Translations under genes and position numbers: made by a program
The notes under the pieces: generated by a model
Told to the model about the DNA's origin: nothing
What the model saw: the letters and a program-made list of their open reading frames with translations, nothing else
Database searches by the model: none
DNA from: Oceanobacillus sp. CFH 90083
GTDB lineage: Bacteria > Bacillota > Bacilli > Bacillales > Amphibacillaceae
Direction of reading: 5' to 3'
NCBI RefSeq assembly: GCF_009389585.1
Contig: NZ_VIYG01000001.1
Coordinates: 321,759-385,758, forward strand
Length of the DNA stretch: 64,000 nucleotides
Part shown: positions 51,933-61,023 of the stretch, piece by piece
Layout of the letters: every line of letters starts with the position of its first letter
Numbering within the stretch: the first letter of the stretch is position 1

Positions 51933-53420
51933 TTACCTATCCTTATAATTTTTCAGCCTGTTCATCGTTTCATCAAATTCCGCTTCAATTTCTTTATTTG
52001 TTTTATACGTCTTACGGCTGACCAGGATAATAACCGCTGTACTCAGAATAAATCCAGGCACAATCTCATACAAATAATCGGACAATGGAGAGTAACCCCA
52101 TGCAAATACAACAACTGCACCGACAATCATTCCCCAAAGCGCTCCAGCTCCGGTTGTTTTTCTCCAAAATAATGAAAGCAGTACAATAGGACCGAATGAA
52201 GCACCAAAGCCCGCCCAAGCAAAGGAAACAAGCCCTAATATCGTATCATTCTGCTGCCAGGCAAATATCATAGCAACTAGCGAAACAGCTAAAACCGCAA
52301 TTCTCCCCAAATGAACATAGGTTTTATCCTTAGCATCTGCGTTAAAAACAGCTTTGAATATATCTTCTACCAGTGCAGATGAAGTTACCAGAAGCTGTGA
52401 AGATACGGTACTCATAATTGCAGCAAGAACAGCTGCCAGCAGAAGTCCAGCTATAAACGGATGAAATAATAATTGCCCTAAAACAATAAATACGGCTTCG
52501 GGATCAGCCAGGGTTAAATCCGGATTGGCATGAAAAAACGCAAAACCGGATATCGCCGTTGCAGCGGCTCCAACCAGTGAAATGACCATCCAGCTAATTC
52601 CTATCCGGCGGGCGAAAGTGGTTTCTTTCACAGACTTGATTGCCATAAAGCGAACAATAATATGCGGCTGTCCAAAATAACCAAGCCCCCATGCTAAAGA
52701 TGAAATAATCCCGGTTGCTGATGCAGCAGCAAAAAAGCTCAATATATCCGGATTAACATCTTGAACAATAGTTACGGTTTCACTGACACCCCCAAGGGAA
52801 ATAATTGTAAATGCCGGTACAAGAATAAGTGCTAAAAACATCATTGTCCCTTGCACTACATCTGTAAAACTAACTGCAAGAAATCCACCTACAAGTGTAT
52901 ATATGATCGTTACTGCCGCCACGGTAATTAAGCCGGTATGATAATTTACATCAAAGGCGCTTTGGAAGAACACACCTCCAGCAACCATCCCGGAAGAAAC
53001 ATAAAACGTAAAATATAGCAAAATGACAATACCTGATGCAATTCGTAATACCTTCGTATTATTTTTAAAGCGATTATCGAGGTAGCTTGGAATCGTGATG
53101 GAGTTATTAGAAACCTCTGTATAGGTTCTGAGCCTGGGAGCGATTATTAACCAGTTTACCCAAGCGCCGATGGACAGACCAATTGCCATCCATCCCTCAG
53201 CTAAACCAGCTATATAGATAGCACCAGGAAGCCCCATCAACAGCCATTGGGACATATCAGAAGCGCCAGCACTCAGCGCAGATGTAACTGGACCTAAACT
53301 CCTTCCTCCCAGCATATAATCATTTAGGCTTGCTGTTTTACGATAAGAATAAAAACCGATAGCAATCATTATTAAAAAGTACAATATGATCGCCATAATT
53401 TGATAAGTTGTTTCTGACAT
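51933..53420 (-). CDS. putP: Sodium/proline symporter PutP
   Basis: 495 residues, about 13 membrane helices. PutP signatures: YMLGGRSLGPVTSALSAGASDMSQWLLMG (seen in pieces at 35-63), WGLGYFGQPHIIVRFMAI and SSQLLVTSSALVEDIF. It imports proline with sodium. GGGGGAAGG box before the ATG. Third gene of the proline catabolism run, 183 bases after the proline dehydrogenase gene. I find no own -24/-12 promoter, so read-through from the P5C dehydrogenase promoter is likely. Confidence 0.94.
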   Translation of the reverse strand: MSETTYQIMAIILYFLIMIAIGFYSYRKTASLNDYMLGGRSLGPVTSALSAGASDMSQWLLMGLPGAIYIAGLAEGWMAIGLSIGAWVNWLIIAPRLRTYTEVSNNSITIPSYLDNRFKNNTKVLRIASGIVILLYFTFYVSSGMVAGGVFFQSAFDVNYHTGLITVAAVTIIYTLVGGFLAVSFTDVVQGTMMFLALILVPAFTIISLGGVSETVTIVQDVNPDILSFFAAASATGIISSLAWGLGYFGQPHIIVRFMAIKSVKETTFARRIGISWMVISLVGAAATAISGFAFFHANPDLTLADPEAVFIVLGQLLFHPFIAGLLLAAVLAAIMSTVSSQLLVTSSALVEDIFKAVFNADAKDKTYVHLGRIAVLAVSLVAMIFAWQQNDTILGLVSFAWAGFGASFGPIVLLSLFWRKTTGAGALWGMIVGAVVVFAWGYSPLSDYLYEIVPGFILSTAVIILVSRKTYKTNKEIEAEFDETMNRLKNYKDR

Positions 53421-53602
53421 CCTTCCTTCCCCCTTATCAGCAGTACAATATATAGCAGCGCAGCCAGTATAAACTTGTAACTTTTAATTTGTTCATTCGT
53501 CCATTTATCTCTGATGATGAAAGTTGAAAAAAGGCTGTATTAGAAACAATCCATAGCTTTAACAGCCACAAAATCTATATAATCTACTGCTGCCTATTGC
53601 TA

Positions 53603-54595
53603 CTATTTTCGCTTTCTCAAGTATAATAACATTGTCAGTGCAGCTGCTCCAATAATAATTGGCTGTTTTTTAAGCTTATTATCCTCTGTATAAAAAATAT
53701 CCTTGATAAGTAAATTCAAGTTCTGCGGCCGCTCTGCCAACCGGCGCATAAAGTATCCGAACCAATCCTCCCCAAATGGAATGTAAGTACAAAATTTATA
53801 CCCCTCTTTTACCAATTGATGCTGCATATCCACTCGAAAGCCATAGAGCATTTGAAACTCAAAATGATCCTTTGAAATTTGATGTTCTTCTATAAACTTT
53901 TTCAGTTCATTGATAATATGATGATCATGTGTTGCAATGGATGTAAAAGTTTTTCCAAGCAATCTCTTCTTCGCTATTACCAGAAAATTTTTATCAATTG
54001 CTGCTTTGGAGGAATATGCTACAGCACTGTCTTCCTTGTAGGCTCCTTTAACGATACGCAAACGCACATCCTCAAGATCGCTTATATCTTTTTCTGCATC
54101 ATATAAGTACGTCTGTATGACAGTACCAACATTGAGATAGCTTTTACGAAGCAGCTTGAGAATCTTCAGTGTCCTGTCGTAATGAATATACTTCTCCATA
54201 TCGATATTCACAAAAATATCACATGCATGAGCCACTTCTAAAATCTGCTCCACATTTTGTATGCAAAAAGCCTCTTCAATATCCAGTCCTAACTGCGTCA
54301 GCTTGATCGAAACATGACAATCCAATTTCTCATTATGAATTTGATGAAGCATATCGATAATTTTCTCTTTTGCATGCTCCGCTTCCTGTCTATCTGTTAC
54401 AAACTCGCCAAGGTGATCCATTGTACAAGCTATCTGCTTTTGATTCAACTCTCTTATAGTAGGAATAATTGCATCGAAAACAGTACCTGCAACAAAGCGC
54501 TCCGCCCCAAAGCGTGTTCCAAACTTTCTGGCACTTTTATTTAAGAAATCATTATTTGAAAGTCCTATGAAGAAATCCTTTGCCAGACTTGCCAT
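53603..54595 (-). CDS. Proline dehydrogenase with C-terminal membrane tail
   Basis: 330 residues from the ATG at 54595 (GGGGGAG 7 bases upstream; an ATG one codon earlier is also possible). The FAD TIM barrel is complete: TMDHLGEF, HVSIKLTQLGLD, VKGAYKEDSAVAY, ATHDHH, FQMLYGFRVDMQ and GEDWFGYFMRRLAERP. It oxidises proline to P5C. B. subtilis FadM/PutB ends soon after RRLAERP; here about 20 extra residues end in IIIGAAALTMLLYL plus RKRK, a membrane-like tail. Second gene after P5C dehydrogenase. Confidence 0.93.
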   Translation of the reverse strand: MASLAKDFFIGLSNNDFLNKSARKFGTRFGAERFVAGTVFDAIIPTIRELNQKQIACTMDHLGEFVTDRQEAEHAKEKIIDMLHQIHNEKLDCHVSIKLTQLGLDIEEAFCIQNVEQILEVAHACDIFVNIDMEKYIHYDRTLKILKLLRKSYLNVGTVIQTYLYDAEKDISDLEDVRLRIVKGAYKEDSAVAYSSKAAIDKNFLVIAKKRLLGKTFTSIATHDHHIINELKKFIEEHQISKDHFEFQMLYGFRVDMQHQLVKEGYKFCTYIPFGEDWFGYFMRRLAERPQNLNLLIKDIFYTEDNKLKKQPIIIGAAALTMLLYLRKRK

Positions 54596-54688
54596 CATCC
54601 ATCTCCCCCAATCTTCCAACAAACTCCTTCATGTTAAGAATTCGTCACGTTTCTTTAATCCCCTAACCAAAAAATGGTTTAAATCATT

Positions 54689-54728
54689 CGCTATGAGCAG
54701 AAAAAATGATTTTTTTCTGCTCATAGCG
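54689..54728. repeat. Perfect hairpin between P5C dehydrogenase and proline dehydrogenase genes
   Basis: CGCTATGAGCAGAAAAA and TTTTTCTGCTCATAGCG with a loop of about 6 bases. No T-run after it on either strand, so a processing or RNA-stabilising stem is more likely than a strong terminator. Confidence 0.6.
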
Positions 54729-54741
54729 AAGTCTTCATTAA

Positions 54742-56289
54742 TTAAAATTGTTCTGATACGATTTTTGCCTCCAGGAAATGCTGAAGATAATCCGGCCCTC
54801 CTGCTTTGGAATCTGTTCCTGACATTTTAAAGCCGCCAAATGGCTGATAACCGACAATTGCAGCAGTACAGCCGCGGTTAAAATAGAGATTTCCAACATG
54901 GAAGTCTTCGCGGGCACGTTCTAAATGGGTGCGATTGGTAGAAATAACAGCACCAGTCAGACCATACTCTGTATTGTTGGCAATCTCTAACAATTCATCG
55001 AAGTCCTTTGCCTTTGCAAAAGCAACCACAGGTCCAAAAATTTCCTCCTGCATAATACGCGCTTTAGGATCGACATCCTTGAAAATGGTTGGATAAACGA
55101 AGTAACCTTTGGAGTCATCCGTTTCTCCTCCAAAAACGAGCTCTCCTTCTTCTTTGCCGATTTCAATATAGTTTTTAATTTTATCAAATTGTGCCTGGTT
55201 AATTACAGAAGCCATGTACACATTGCCTTCTGATGGATTGCCAACCGTTAATGTCTTTGCAATTTCGATTGATTTTTCTAAAACCTCATCATAGACACGC
55301 TCATGAATAATCGCCCGGGAACATGCAGAGCATTTTTGTCCGGAAAAGCCGAACGCTGAATAAACAATGGATTCAGCAGCCAAATCTAAATCTGCCGTTT
55401 CATCAACGATAATCGTATCTTTTCCTCCCATTTCTGCAATCACGCGCTTTAGGTGCTGCTGCCCTTCTTGAATTTTAGCTGCGCGTTCAAAAATACGAAC
55501 TCCCGTTGCTCTTGAGCCAGTAAAGTTAATAAAATGCGTGTCTTTATGATCCACCAGATAATCTCCAATTTCTTTCGGATCTCCAGGTACAAAATTTAAT
55601 ACACCATTTGGCAGGCCAGCTTCTTCTAGTACTTCTACAAGCTTATATGCAATGACTGGTGTATTTTCAGAAGGCTTCAGCAAGACAGGATTGCCGGCAA
55701 CGACTGGCGCAGCAACCGTTCCACACACAATAGCAAAAGCAAAATTCCATGGTGGGATAACAACCCCTGGTCCCATTGCTTTATAAAAGTATTTATTATT
55801 TTCCGTGAAACGATCTTCCACATGTTTCCCCTGATCGAGCTCCAGCATCTGTCGACCGTAATATTCTAAGAAGTCAATCCCTTCTGCAATATCACCGTCT
55901 GCTTGATCCCACGGTTTTCCAGCATCCTGAATCAGCCATGCAGAAAATTCATGCTTACGACGGCGGACAATTGCTGCTGCACGGAATAAAACATGGGCGC
56001 GATCCTCAGCAGGTACTTTTCTCCACGTCTCAAAAGCTTTTACTGCAGCTGCAAAAGCCTGTTCTACATGCTCCGTTGTTGCCTTAGAAACTTTTCCAAC
56101 CACTTCTTCTTTATCAGCTGAATTGATAGATACCAATTTATCCTCTGTGTAGATTTTTTCTCCATCAATCACTAGCGGGTATTCCTTGCCCAGCTCTGTA
56201 CGAACGGATTGTATAGCTGCCTCAAGTTCTCTCCTGTTCTCCTCCACCTTAAAATTTGTAAATGGTTCATGTTTAAATGGCAATACCAT
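54742..56289 (-). CDS. pruA: 1-pyrroline-5-carboxylate dehydrogenase
   Basis: 515 residues from the ATG at 56289 (AGGAGG upstream), the exact length of B. subtilis RocA/PutC. Starts [16 protein letters not shown]-binding PPWNFAFAI and TGSRATG, catalytic Glu in VIAEMGGKD and Cys in GQKCSACSR. Converts P5C/glutamate semialdehyde to glutamate. First gene of the proline operon, driven by a -24/-12 promoter at 56339 with an upstream site and a cre site between. Confidence 0.96.
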   Translation of the reverse strand: MVLPFKHEPFTNFKVEENRRELEAAIQSVRTELGKEYPLVIDGEKIYTEDKLVSINSADKEEVVGKVSKATTEHVEQAFAAAVKAFETWRKVPAEDRAHVLFRAAAIVRRRKHEFSAWLIQDAGKPWDQADGDIAEGIDFLEYYGRQMLELDQGKHVEDRFTENNKYFYKAMGPGVVIPPWNFAFAIVCGTVAAPVVAGNPVLLKPSENTPVIAYKLVEVLEEAGLPNGVLNFVPGDPKEIGDYLVDHKDTHFINFTGSRATGVRIFERAAKIQEGQQHLKRVIAEMGGKDTIIVDETADLDLAAESIVYSAFGFSGQKCSACSRAIIHERVYDEVLEKSIEIAKTLTVGNPSEGNVYMASVINQAQFDKIKNYIEIGKEEGELVFGGETDDSKGYFVYPTIFKDVDPKARIMQEEIFGPVVAFAKAKDFDELLEIANNTEYGLTGAVISTNRTHLERAREDFHVGNLYFNRGCTAAIVGYQPFGGFKMSGTDSKAGGPDYLQHFLEAKIVSEQF

Positions 56290-56338
56290 GAAAATACCTC
56301 CTATGAAATAATTTAATTCCGTCCTATACCAATTACAT

Positions 56339-56353
56339 GCAAAAAACATGCCA
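56339..56353 (-). promoter_or_regulatory. Sigma-54 promoter of the proline catabolism operon
   Basis: Minus strand TGGCATGTTTTTTGC: TGGCATG, 4 bases, TTGC. Same form as the promoter at 49964. Confidence 0.9.
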
Positions 56354-56398
56354 GTTTTAAAATTATACGTGAAAAAACAGCCTGAAAGCTTACGAACA

Positions 56399-56413
56399 AT
56401 GGAAGCGATTTCA
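56399..56413. promoter_or_regulatory. CcpA cre site in the proline operon control region
   Basis: ATGGAAGCGATTTCA fits every position of WTGNAANCGNWNNCA. It lies between the -24/-12 promoter and the upstream palindrome, so carbon catabolite repression is likely. Confidence 0.75.
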
Positions 56414-56459
56414 ATCTTGGATTTTTCTATTGCTATTTCCTATTCGTTTTATTTACAAT

Positions 56460-56514
56460 AGTGTAAAGTAAACTTACAGATATCGTATATATGGTTTACA
56501 ATTTCCTTTACACT
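56460..56514. promoter_or_regulatory. Nested palindromic activator site upstream of the sigma-54 activator gene
   Basis: Outer arms AGTGTAAAG and CTTTACACT, inner arms GTAAAC and GTTTAC. About 110-160 bases from the -24 box and next to the activator start, so suited both to activation of the operon and to autocontrol. Confidence 0.65.
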
Positions 56515-56528
56515 TTAGAGGTGAGCAT

Positions 56529-57890
56529 ATGAATGAGATTTTTTTCTTTGAGGAATTATTACAGTCGGAAGATGACGCCATTACTATTGTTAACACAGAA
56601 AAACAAGTAATCTATTGGAACAATGCCGCAGAGCAAACATATCAAATTACTAGAGAAGAAATTATCAATCAGCCTATTACCAACTTTTTTTCTCATGATG
56701 ACCTTATGGTAATGAAAGTGTTAAACACAATGAAGCCAGTCAAAAACGCCTACCACAGACCAAGAAAAGATAAGCATGTTGTAGTAAATTCTTCTCCTGT
56801 CTTCAATCAGGAAAATACATTAATTGGTGTTATTTCGATTGAACGTGATATTACACATATTGTGAAACTGAATGACAATTTAGAAAGCACGTCTCAAGAG
56901 CTGCAGGAACTAAAGCAAAAAATGACTCCTGCTTCGTCCAGTTCCCCTTTTGCGAAATTAAAAGGAGACAGTCAGGCACTCCATCAAATGATTCGGCTTG
57001 CCAGTAAAACAGCCGGCACGGATGCAACCACATTAATTCTTGGAGAAAGTGGTACAGGGAAAGAAATATGCGCCAGAGCCATTCATGATGCCAGTAAAAG
57101 AAAGCATGCACCTTTTATTCCTGTCAATTGCGGTGCCATCCCGCAAGCGTTGTTCGAAAGTGAGTTATTCGGATATGAAAGCGGATCCTTTACCGGTGCA
57201 GAAAAAGGGGGGAAAGCCGGGAAAATCGAAATAGCTGATGGCGGGACTGTTTTTTTGGATGAAGTTGGTGAGCTCCCCTTAGATATGCAGGTGAAGCTGC
57301 TCCGCGTCCTGCAGGAAAATCGCATTTACCGGATTGGCGACTCTCGCGGAAAACAAATTGATGTCCGATTTATAGCTGCGACAAATCAAAATTTAGAGAA
57401 ATTAATGGAGGAGAATAAGTTCAGATCGGATTTATTTTATCGATTGAATGTCATTCAATTAACCATGCCTCCTTTACGTGACAGAAAAAAAGACATCAGC
57501 ATACTGACAAAAACCTTTTTAAAGCAATTTGCTGCTAAATATCAAACTTCTGTCCCTGATATACCAGCAGAAACACTGGAGGTCCTGCAGCAATATCATT
57601 GGCCTGGAAATATAAGAGAAATTAGAAATCTGATGGAAAGAATCATCATCTTGCATGAAGGAATAACTCTAACAAAGCAGGATGTATTAAGTTTTCTTCC
57701 TGTTTCAGTTTCAAATGCTCCCTTATCCCGTACAGAGACACTCCCGCTGGAGAAGGAAAGTATGGAAAAAATATCCATTGAACAGGCTTTGGAATTATGT
57801 AATGGCAATAAGTCAAAAGCTGCTAAACAGCTTGGAATATCACGTGTTACCTTATATCAGAAAATTAAAAAGTACAATCTAAGTTATTAA
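56529..57890 (+). CDS. Sigma-54-dependent activator of proline catabolism (RocR-like)
   Basis: 453 residues. PAS domain (about 10-120), AAA+ domain with ILGESGTGKE (Walker A), GSFTGA loop (ESGSFTGAEKGG) and TVFLDE (Walker B), and a C-terminal Fis-type HTH (GNKSKAAKQLGISRVTLYQK). Transcribed away from the P5C dehydrogenase gene with the promoter, cre and palindrome between, a typical arrangement for a dedicated activator. GAGGTGA box. Ligand is probably proline, P5C or ornithine. No terminator seen; a MITE-like element follows. Confidence 0.94.
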   Translation: MNEIFFFEELLQSEDDAITIVNTEKQVIYWNNAAEQTYQITREEIINQPITNFFSHDDLMVMKVLNTMKPVKNAYHRPRKDKHVVVNSSPVFNQENTLIGVISIERDITHIVKLNDNLESTSQELQELKQKMTPASSSSPFAKLKGDSQALHQMIRLASKTAGTDATTLILGESGTGKEICARAIHDASKRKHAPFIPVNCGAIPQALFESELFGYESGSFTGAEKGGKAGKIEIADGGTVFLDEVGELPLDMQVKLLRVLQENRIYRIGDSRGKQIDVRFIAATNQNLEKLMEENKFRSDLFYRLNVIQLTMPPLRDRKKDISILTKTFLKQFAAKYQTSVPDIPAETLEVLQQYHWPGNIREIRNLMERIIILHEGITLTKQDVLSFLPVSVSNAPLSRTETLPLEKESMEKISIEQALELCNGNKSKAAKQLGISRVTLYQKIKKYNLSY

Positions 57891-57984
57891 CTTCAAATTG
57901 TTTGTCGAAAAAAATAATATAATTTCTAGTTTTGTCGAAGGTATTCCATTTTTTTTCTCTTTTTGCGATAATTCTTTTGGTGCT

Positions 57985-58153
57985 TTAAGTGCGTGTTCAA
58001 AAAGTGGACAAAATTGAAGCAAAAAATCAGAGCGACGTGGTTTTACGAACGGGATTTTTATGTCGTGTCGTGACTTCTCTGTTGCCCAGGCGACATAGAA
58101 GGTTATTACTTCGCTGTTTATCATTTGGGGACTTTTTGAATACCCTCTTTAAA
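57985..58153. mobile_element. MITE-like repeat
   Basis: About 170 bp with ends TTTAAGTGCGTGTTCAAAAA and, inverted, TTAAAGAGGGTATTCAAAAA (about 18 of 22 agree). No coding capacity. Occupies most of 57891-58220. Confidence 0.65.
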
Positions 58154-58220
58154 TGACAATACTTTACTAATGTTATTCATTGCAGCCAAATAAGACTAAG
58201 AAAGGTGTATCGTATAGAAT

Positions 58221-58400
58221 ATGAAGGATGAAGAAAATCTTGATATGTACAATAGAGAAACCATTGTACTATCAATTGTTCAAAAGAGAAGCGAAATGTT
58301 ACAACAAGCACAAAAAAATGGTCTGGGAGCCAAAGAAACTGTAAACTGCAGCCAAGAATTAGATGAACTGATGAATCAGCTAGTTCTTTTAGATAATTAA
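58221..58400 (+). CDS. Spo0E family aspartyl-phosphate phosphatase
   Basis: 59 residues, two predicted helices with the family signature SQELDELMNQL at about 46-56. Proteins of this family remove phosphate from Spo0A~P and hold back sporulation. The ATG has only AAAGGTG 13 bases upstream and there is an in-frame stop two codons before, so translation may be weak or start at the internal ATG (58245). Terminator at 58566-58592. The longer minus-strand frame over this region is a shadow. Confidence 0.78.
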   Translation: MKDEENLDMYNRETIVLSIVQKRSEMLQQAQKNGLGAKETVNCSQELDELMNQLVLLDN

Positions 58401-58565
58401 CATAAAATGAGATTTCATTCCAAGGGAGATTGACAATCACCTATCCGTGATAAAATAAAAAACCGGATTAATACTGGCTGTTAACTCCCTGCTTACTACT
58501 TTTTCTTATTTTTTAAGTTCTCTGCTAGTAAGCTAATTGTCAGTGAAACTGTAATAAATAGTAAA

Positions 58566-58598
58566 AGAGGCTCTTTTCTTAAAGGAGCCTCTGTTTTA
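58566..58598 (+). terminator. Terminator after the Spo0E-like gene
   Basis: AGAGGCTC and GAGCCTCT are perfect arms, then GTTTTATTA. Confidence 0.8.
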
Positions 58599-58637
58599 TT
58601 ATAATAATATAGGAAAACCATCTCCCGTCAAAAAAAT

Positions 58638-58664
58638 TGAAACTAAATCAGCAAGGGCATCGTA
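58638..58664 (+). promoter_or_regulatory. Sigma-W-type promoter of yuaF-floT
   Basis: TGAAAC, 17 bases, CGTA, 36 bases before the yuaF start. Spacing is one more than the usual 16. The B. subtilis yuaF-floT-yuaI operon is sigma-W controlled. Confidence 0.7.
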
Positions 58665-58700
58665 CATATAAGTAAGACAAAGAACAAGGGAGGGTACATA

Positions 58701-59228
58701 TTGACATTATTTGGTTATGCCATACAGGATTTATATTTATGGATACTGATTATAGCAGCAATTTTAACGGTAGTTGTGTTACTGTTTGGAGATTTATTAG
58801 ATGGTATTTTTGAATCCATTCCTTTCTTACATCCAGTGCTTGTTCTCTCATTTTTTATTTTTTTATCTGCGATTGGATATGTTCTTGAATGGTTCATGAG
58901 CTGGTCAAGCTCCATCATTCTTATAATTTCTTCTGTATTAAGTATTATTTTTGTCACTCTCCTGCATCTATTTGTTCTTGTTCCGATCAGATCCGCGGAA
59001 CAATCATGGGGATATTCTGAGGATGCTCTTATCGGCAGTGTAGGAACAACCATTGTATCTATTCCAGTCGATGGCTATGGAGAAGTAATGGTACAATGGA
59101 AAAGCGGGGTTATTTCAAAACCGGCTGTCAGCTATGATAACGAAGCAATCTCTCAAAATGAGCGTGTTTTGATTATTGAGATTAAAGACGGTGTTTTCTA
59201 TGTCAGCCCTTATCAATCGTTGGATTAG
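58701..59228 (+). CDS. yuaF: NfeD-like membrane protein YuaF
   Basis: 175 residues. Three membrane helices (about 12-32, 43-65, 70-95) and a C-terminal OB-fold domain (about 105-170, IGSVGTTIVSIPVDGYGEV). NfeD-type partners of flotillins; with FloT it organises membrane microdomains. Start TTG, with AAGGGAGGG 6 bases upstream. Lies 117 bases before floT. Confidence 0.92.
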   Translation: MTLFGYAIQDLYLWILIIAAILTVVVLLFGDLLDGIFESIPFLHPVLVLSFFIFLSAIGYVLEWFMSWSSSIILIISSVLSIIFVTLLHLFVLVPIRSAEQSWGYSEDALIGSVGTTIVSIPVDGYGEVMVQWKSGVISKPAVSYDNEAISQNERVLIIEIKDGVFYVSPYQSLD

Positions 59229-59345
59229 CTAATCATGTATTAGCTTTTCACATATAATGAAGCTTCATTCCCTTTTAAATAAAGGGAATGCTGGTGGATG
59301 CATTCAGGCTACAGTCTGAAAAAGAAAATTTGGAGGAGGAAAAAC

Positions 59346-60884
59346 ATGTCAGAGCTATGGATTGTTATTATTGTAGCGGCTGCGCTTTTATTGGCATTGC
59401 TCGGTTTATTTGTAACAAAGTACCGTACAGCAGGACCTGATGAAGCGCTCATTGTTACAGGTAGTTATCTGGGTGGAAAGAATGTTCATGTCGATGAAGC
59501 CGGCAATAAAATTAAAATTATTCGCGGTGGCGGAACATTCGTCGTTCCTGTTTTTCAACAGGCAGAACCACTTAGTCTATTATCCAGTAAATTGGAGGTA
59601 ACTACTCCGGAAGTCTACACTGAACAAGGTGTTCCTGTTTTAGCAGATGGTACAGCAATTATAAAAATAGGTGGATCTATCGGTGAAATTGCTACAGCAG
59701 CGGAACAATTCCTTGGAAAATCAAAGCAGGACCGGGAGCTGGAAGCTAAAGAAGTATTGGAAGGACATTTACGTTCTATCCTTGGTTCCATGACGGTAGA
59801 AGAAATCTATAAAAACCGTGACAAGTTCTCCCAGGAAGTACAGCGGGTGGCTTCAAATGACTTGGCTAAAATGGGATTAATTATCGTATCTTTCACGATT
59901 AAAGATGTTAGAGATACAAATGGATACTTAGAATCACTTGGTAAGCCGCGTATTGCGCAAGTAAAGCGTGATGCTGATATCGCTACTGCTGAGGCTGAAA
60001 AAGAAACTAGAATTAAACGGGCAGAAGCTGCCAAAGATGCGAAGCGTGCTGAGCTTGAGCGGGCAACAGAGATCGCAGAGTCAGAAAAGGAAAATCAATT
60101 AAAAACTTCCGAGTACCGACGAGAGCAGGATACAGCTAAAGCACGGGCAGACCAGGCTTATGATTTTGAAACAGCCCGTTCCAAGCAGGAAGTTACGGAA
60201 CAAGAAATGCAAATCAAAATTATTGAGCGTCAAAAGCAAATTGAATTGGAAGAAAAAGAGATTCTGCGTCGTGAAAAGCAATATGACTCAGAGGTTAAGA
60301 AAAAAGCAGATGCAGACAGATATGCAGTTGAGCAGGCTGCAATCGCTGATAAAGCCAGAGAAATGGCAACAGCTGATGCGAATCAATACCGCATCGAAAC
60401 AGCTGCCCGTGCAGAAGCTGAGAAAGTCCGTGTGGACGGTCTGGCTAAAGCAGATGCAGAACGTGCTCAAGGGGAAGCTGAAGCAGAAGTTATCCGCCTG
60501 AAAGGTCTTGCAGAAGCTGAGGCAAAAGAAAAAGTTGCGCAAGCCTTTGAAAAATATGGTGAAGCAGCAATTCTTGACATGGTTATTAAAATGCTTCCTG
60601 ATTATGCAAAACAAATTGCAAGCCCACTATCCAATATTGATAAGATTACAGTTGTCGATACTGGAAGCAATGGCGCTAACGGTGGAGCAAATAAAGTTTC
60701 CAGCTATGCAACTAATCTGATTAGTACGCTGCAGGAGAACTTAAAAGAAACTTCCGGAATTGATATTAAAGAATTATTGGCAGGTGCTTCAAAAGGCAAG
60801 ACTAATCAAGAAGTTAGTCAAGCAACTTCAGAAGTAGCTGCTGCTAAAACAAATAGCAAAGATAATGATGATACCATAAAGTAA
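59346..60884 (+). CDS. floT: Flotillin FloT
   Basis: 512 residues from the ATG at 59346 (GGAGGAGG upstream); B. subtilis FloT has 509. N-terminal membrane hairpin (about 4-25), SPFH domain (about 30-205), then a long Glu-Ala-rich coiled coil (about 215-420) with many KAEAE-like repeats and a C-terminal tail. Marks ordered membrane regions that support signalling, secretion and competence. yuaI, third in B. subtilis, is not seen here. Confidence 0.96.
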   Translation: MSELWIVIIVAAALLLALLGLFVTKYRTAGPDEALIVTGSYLGGKNVHVDEAGNKIKIIRGGGTFVVPVFQQAEPLSLLSSKLEVTTPEVYTEQGVPVLADGTAIIKIGGSIGEIATAAEQFLGKSKQDRELEAKEVLEGHLRSILGSMTVEEIYKNRDKFSQEVQRVASNDLAKMGLIIVSFTIKDVRDTNGYLESLGKPRIAQVKRDADIATAEAEKETRIKRAEAAKDAKRAELERATEIAESEKENQLKTSEYRREQDTAKARADQAYDFETARSKQEVTEQEMQIKIIERQKQIELEEKEILRREKQYDSEVKKKADADRYAVEQAAIADKAREMATADANQYRIETAARAEAEKVRVDGLAKADAERAQGEAEAEVIRLKGLAEAEAKEKVAQAFEKYGEAAILDMVIKMLPDYAKQIASPLSNIDKITVVDTGSNGANGGANKVSSYATNLISTLQENLKETSGIDIKELLAGASKGKTNQEVSQATSEVAAAKTNSKDNDDTIK

Positions 60885-60924
60885 CATAACCTGGCATTCT
60901 CATTTTCTTTTCAGAAATAAAATC

Positions 60925-60968
60925 AAAGCCTGCTACTACCAAATTAAAATGGTAATGGCAGGCTTTTT
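60925..60968 (+). terminator. Terminator of yuaF-floT
   Basis: AAAGCCTGC...GCAGGCTTT with inner TACCA/TGGTA pairing, then TTG. Confidence 0.9.
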
Positions 60969-61023
60969 GAATCGTAGACAATGGGATATTTATTTCAGCA
61001 GTTTTTTAGCATTAATTCCCTTC

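Noticed and set aside
58177-58440. 87-codon minus-strand frame
   Set aside because: Shadow of the plus-strand Spo0E-like gene, which has the family signature.
60099-60720. Overlapping frames on both strands within floT
   Set aside because: Arise from the repetitive Glu-Ala-Lys coding sequence; no ribosome binding sites and no families recognised.
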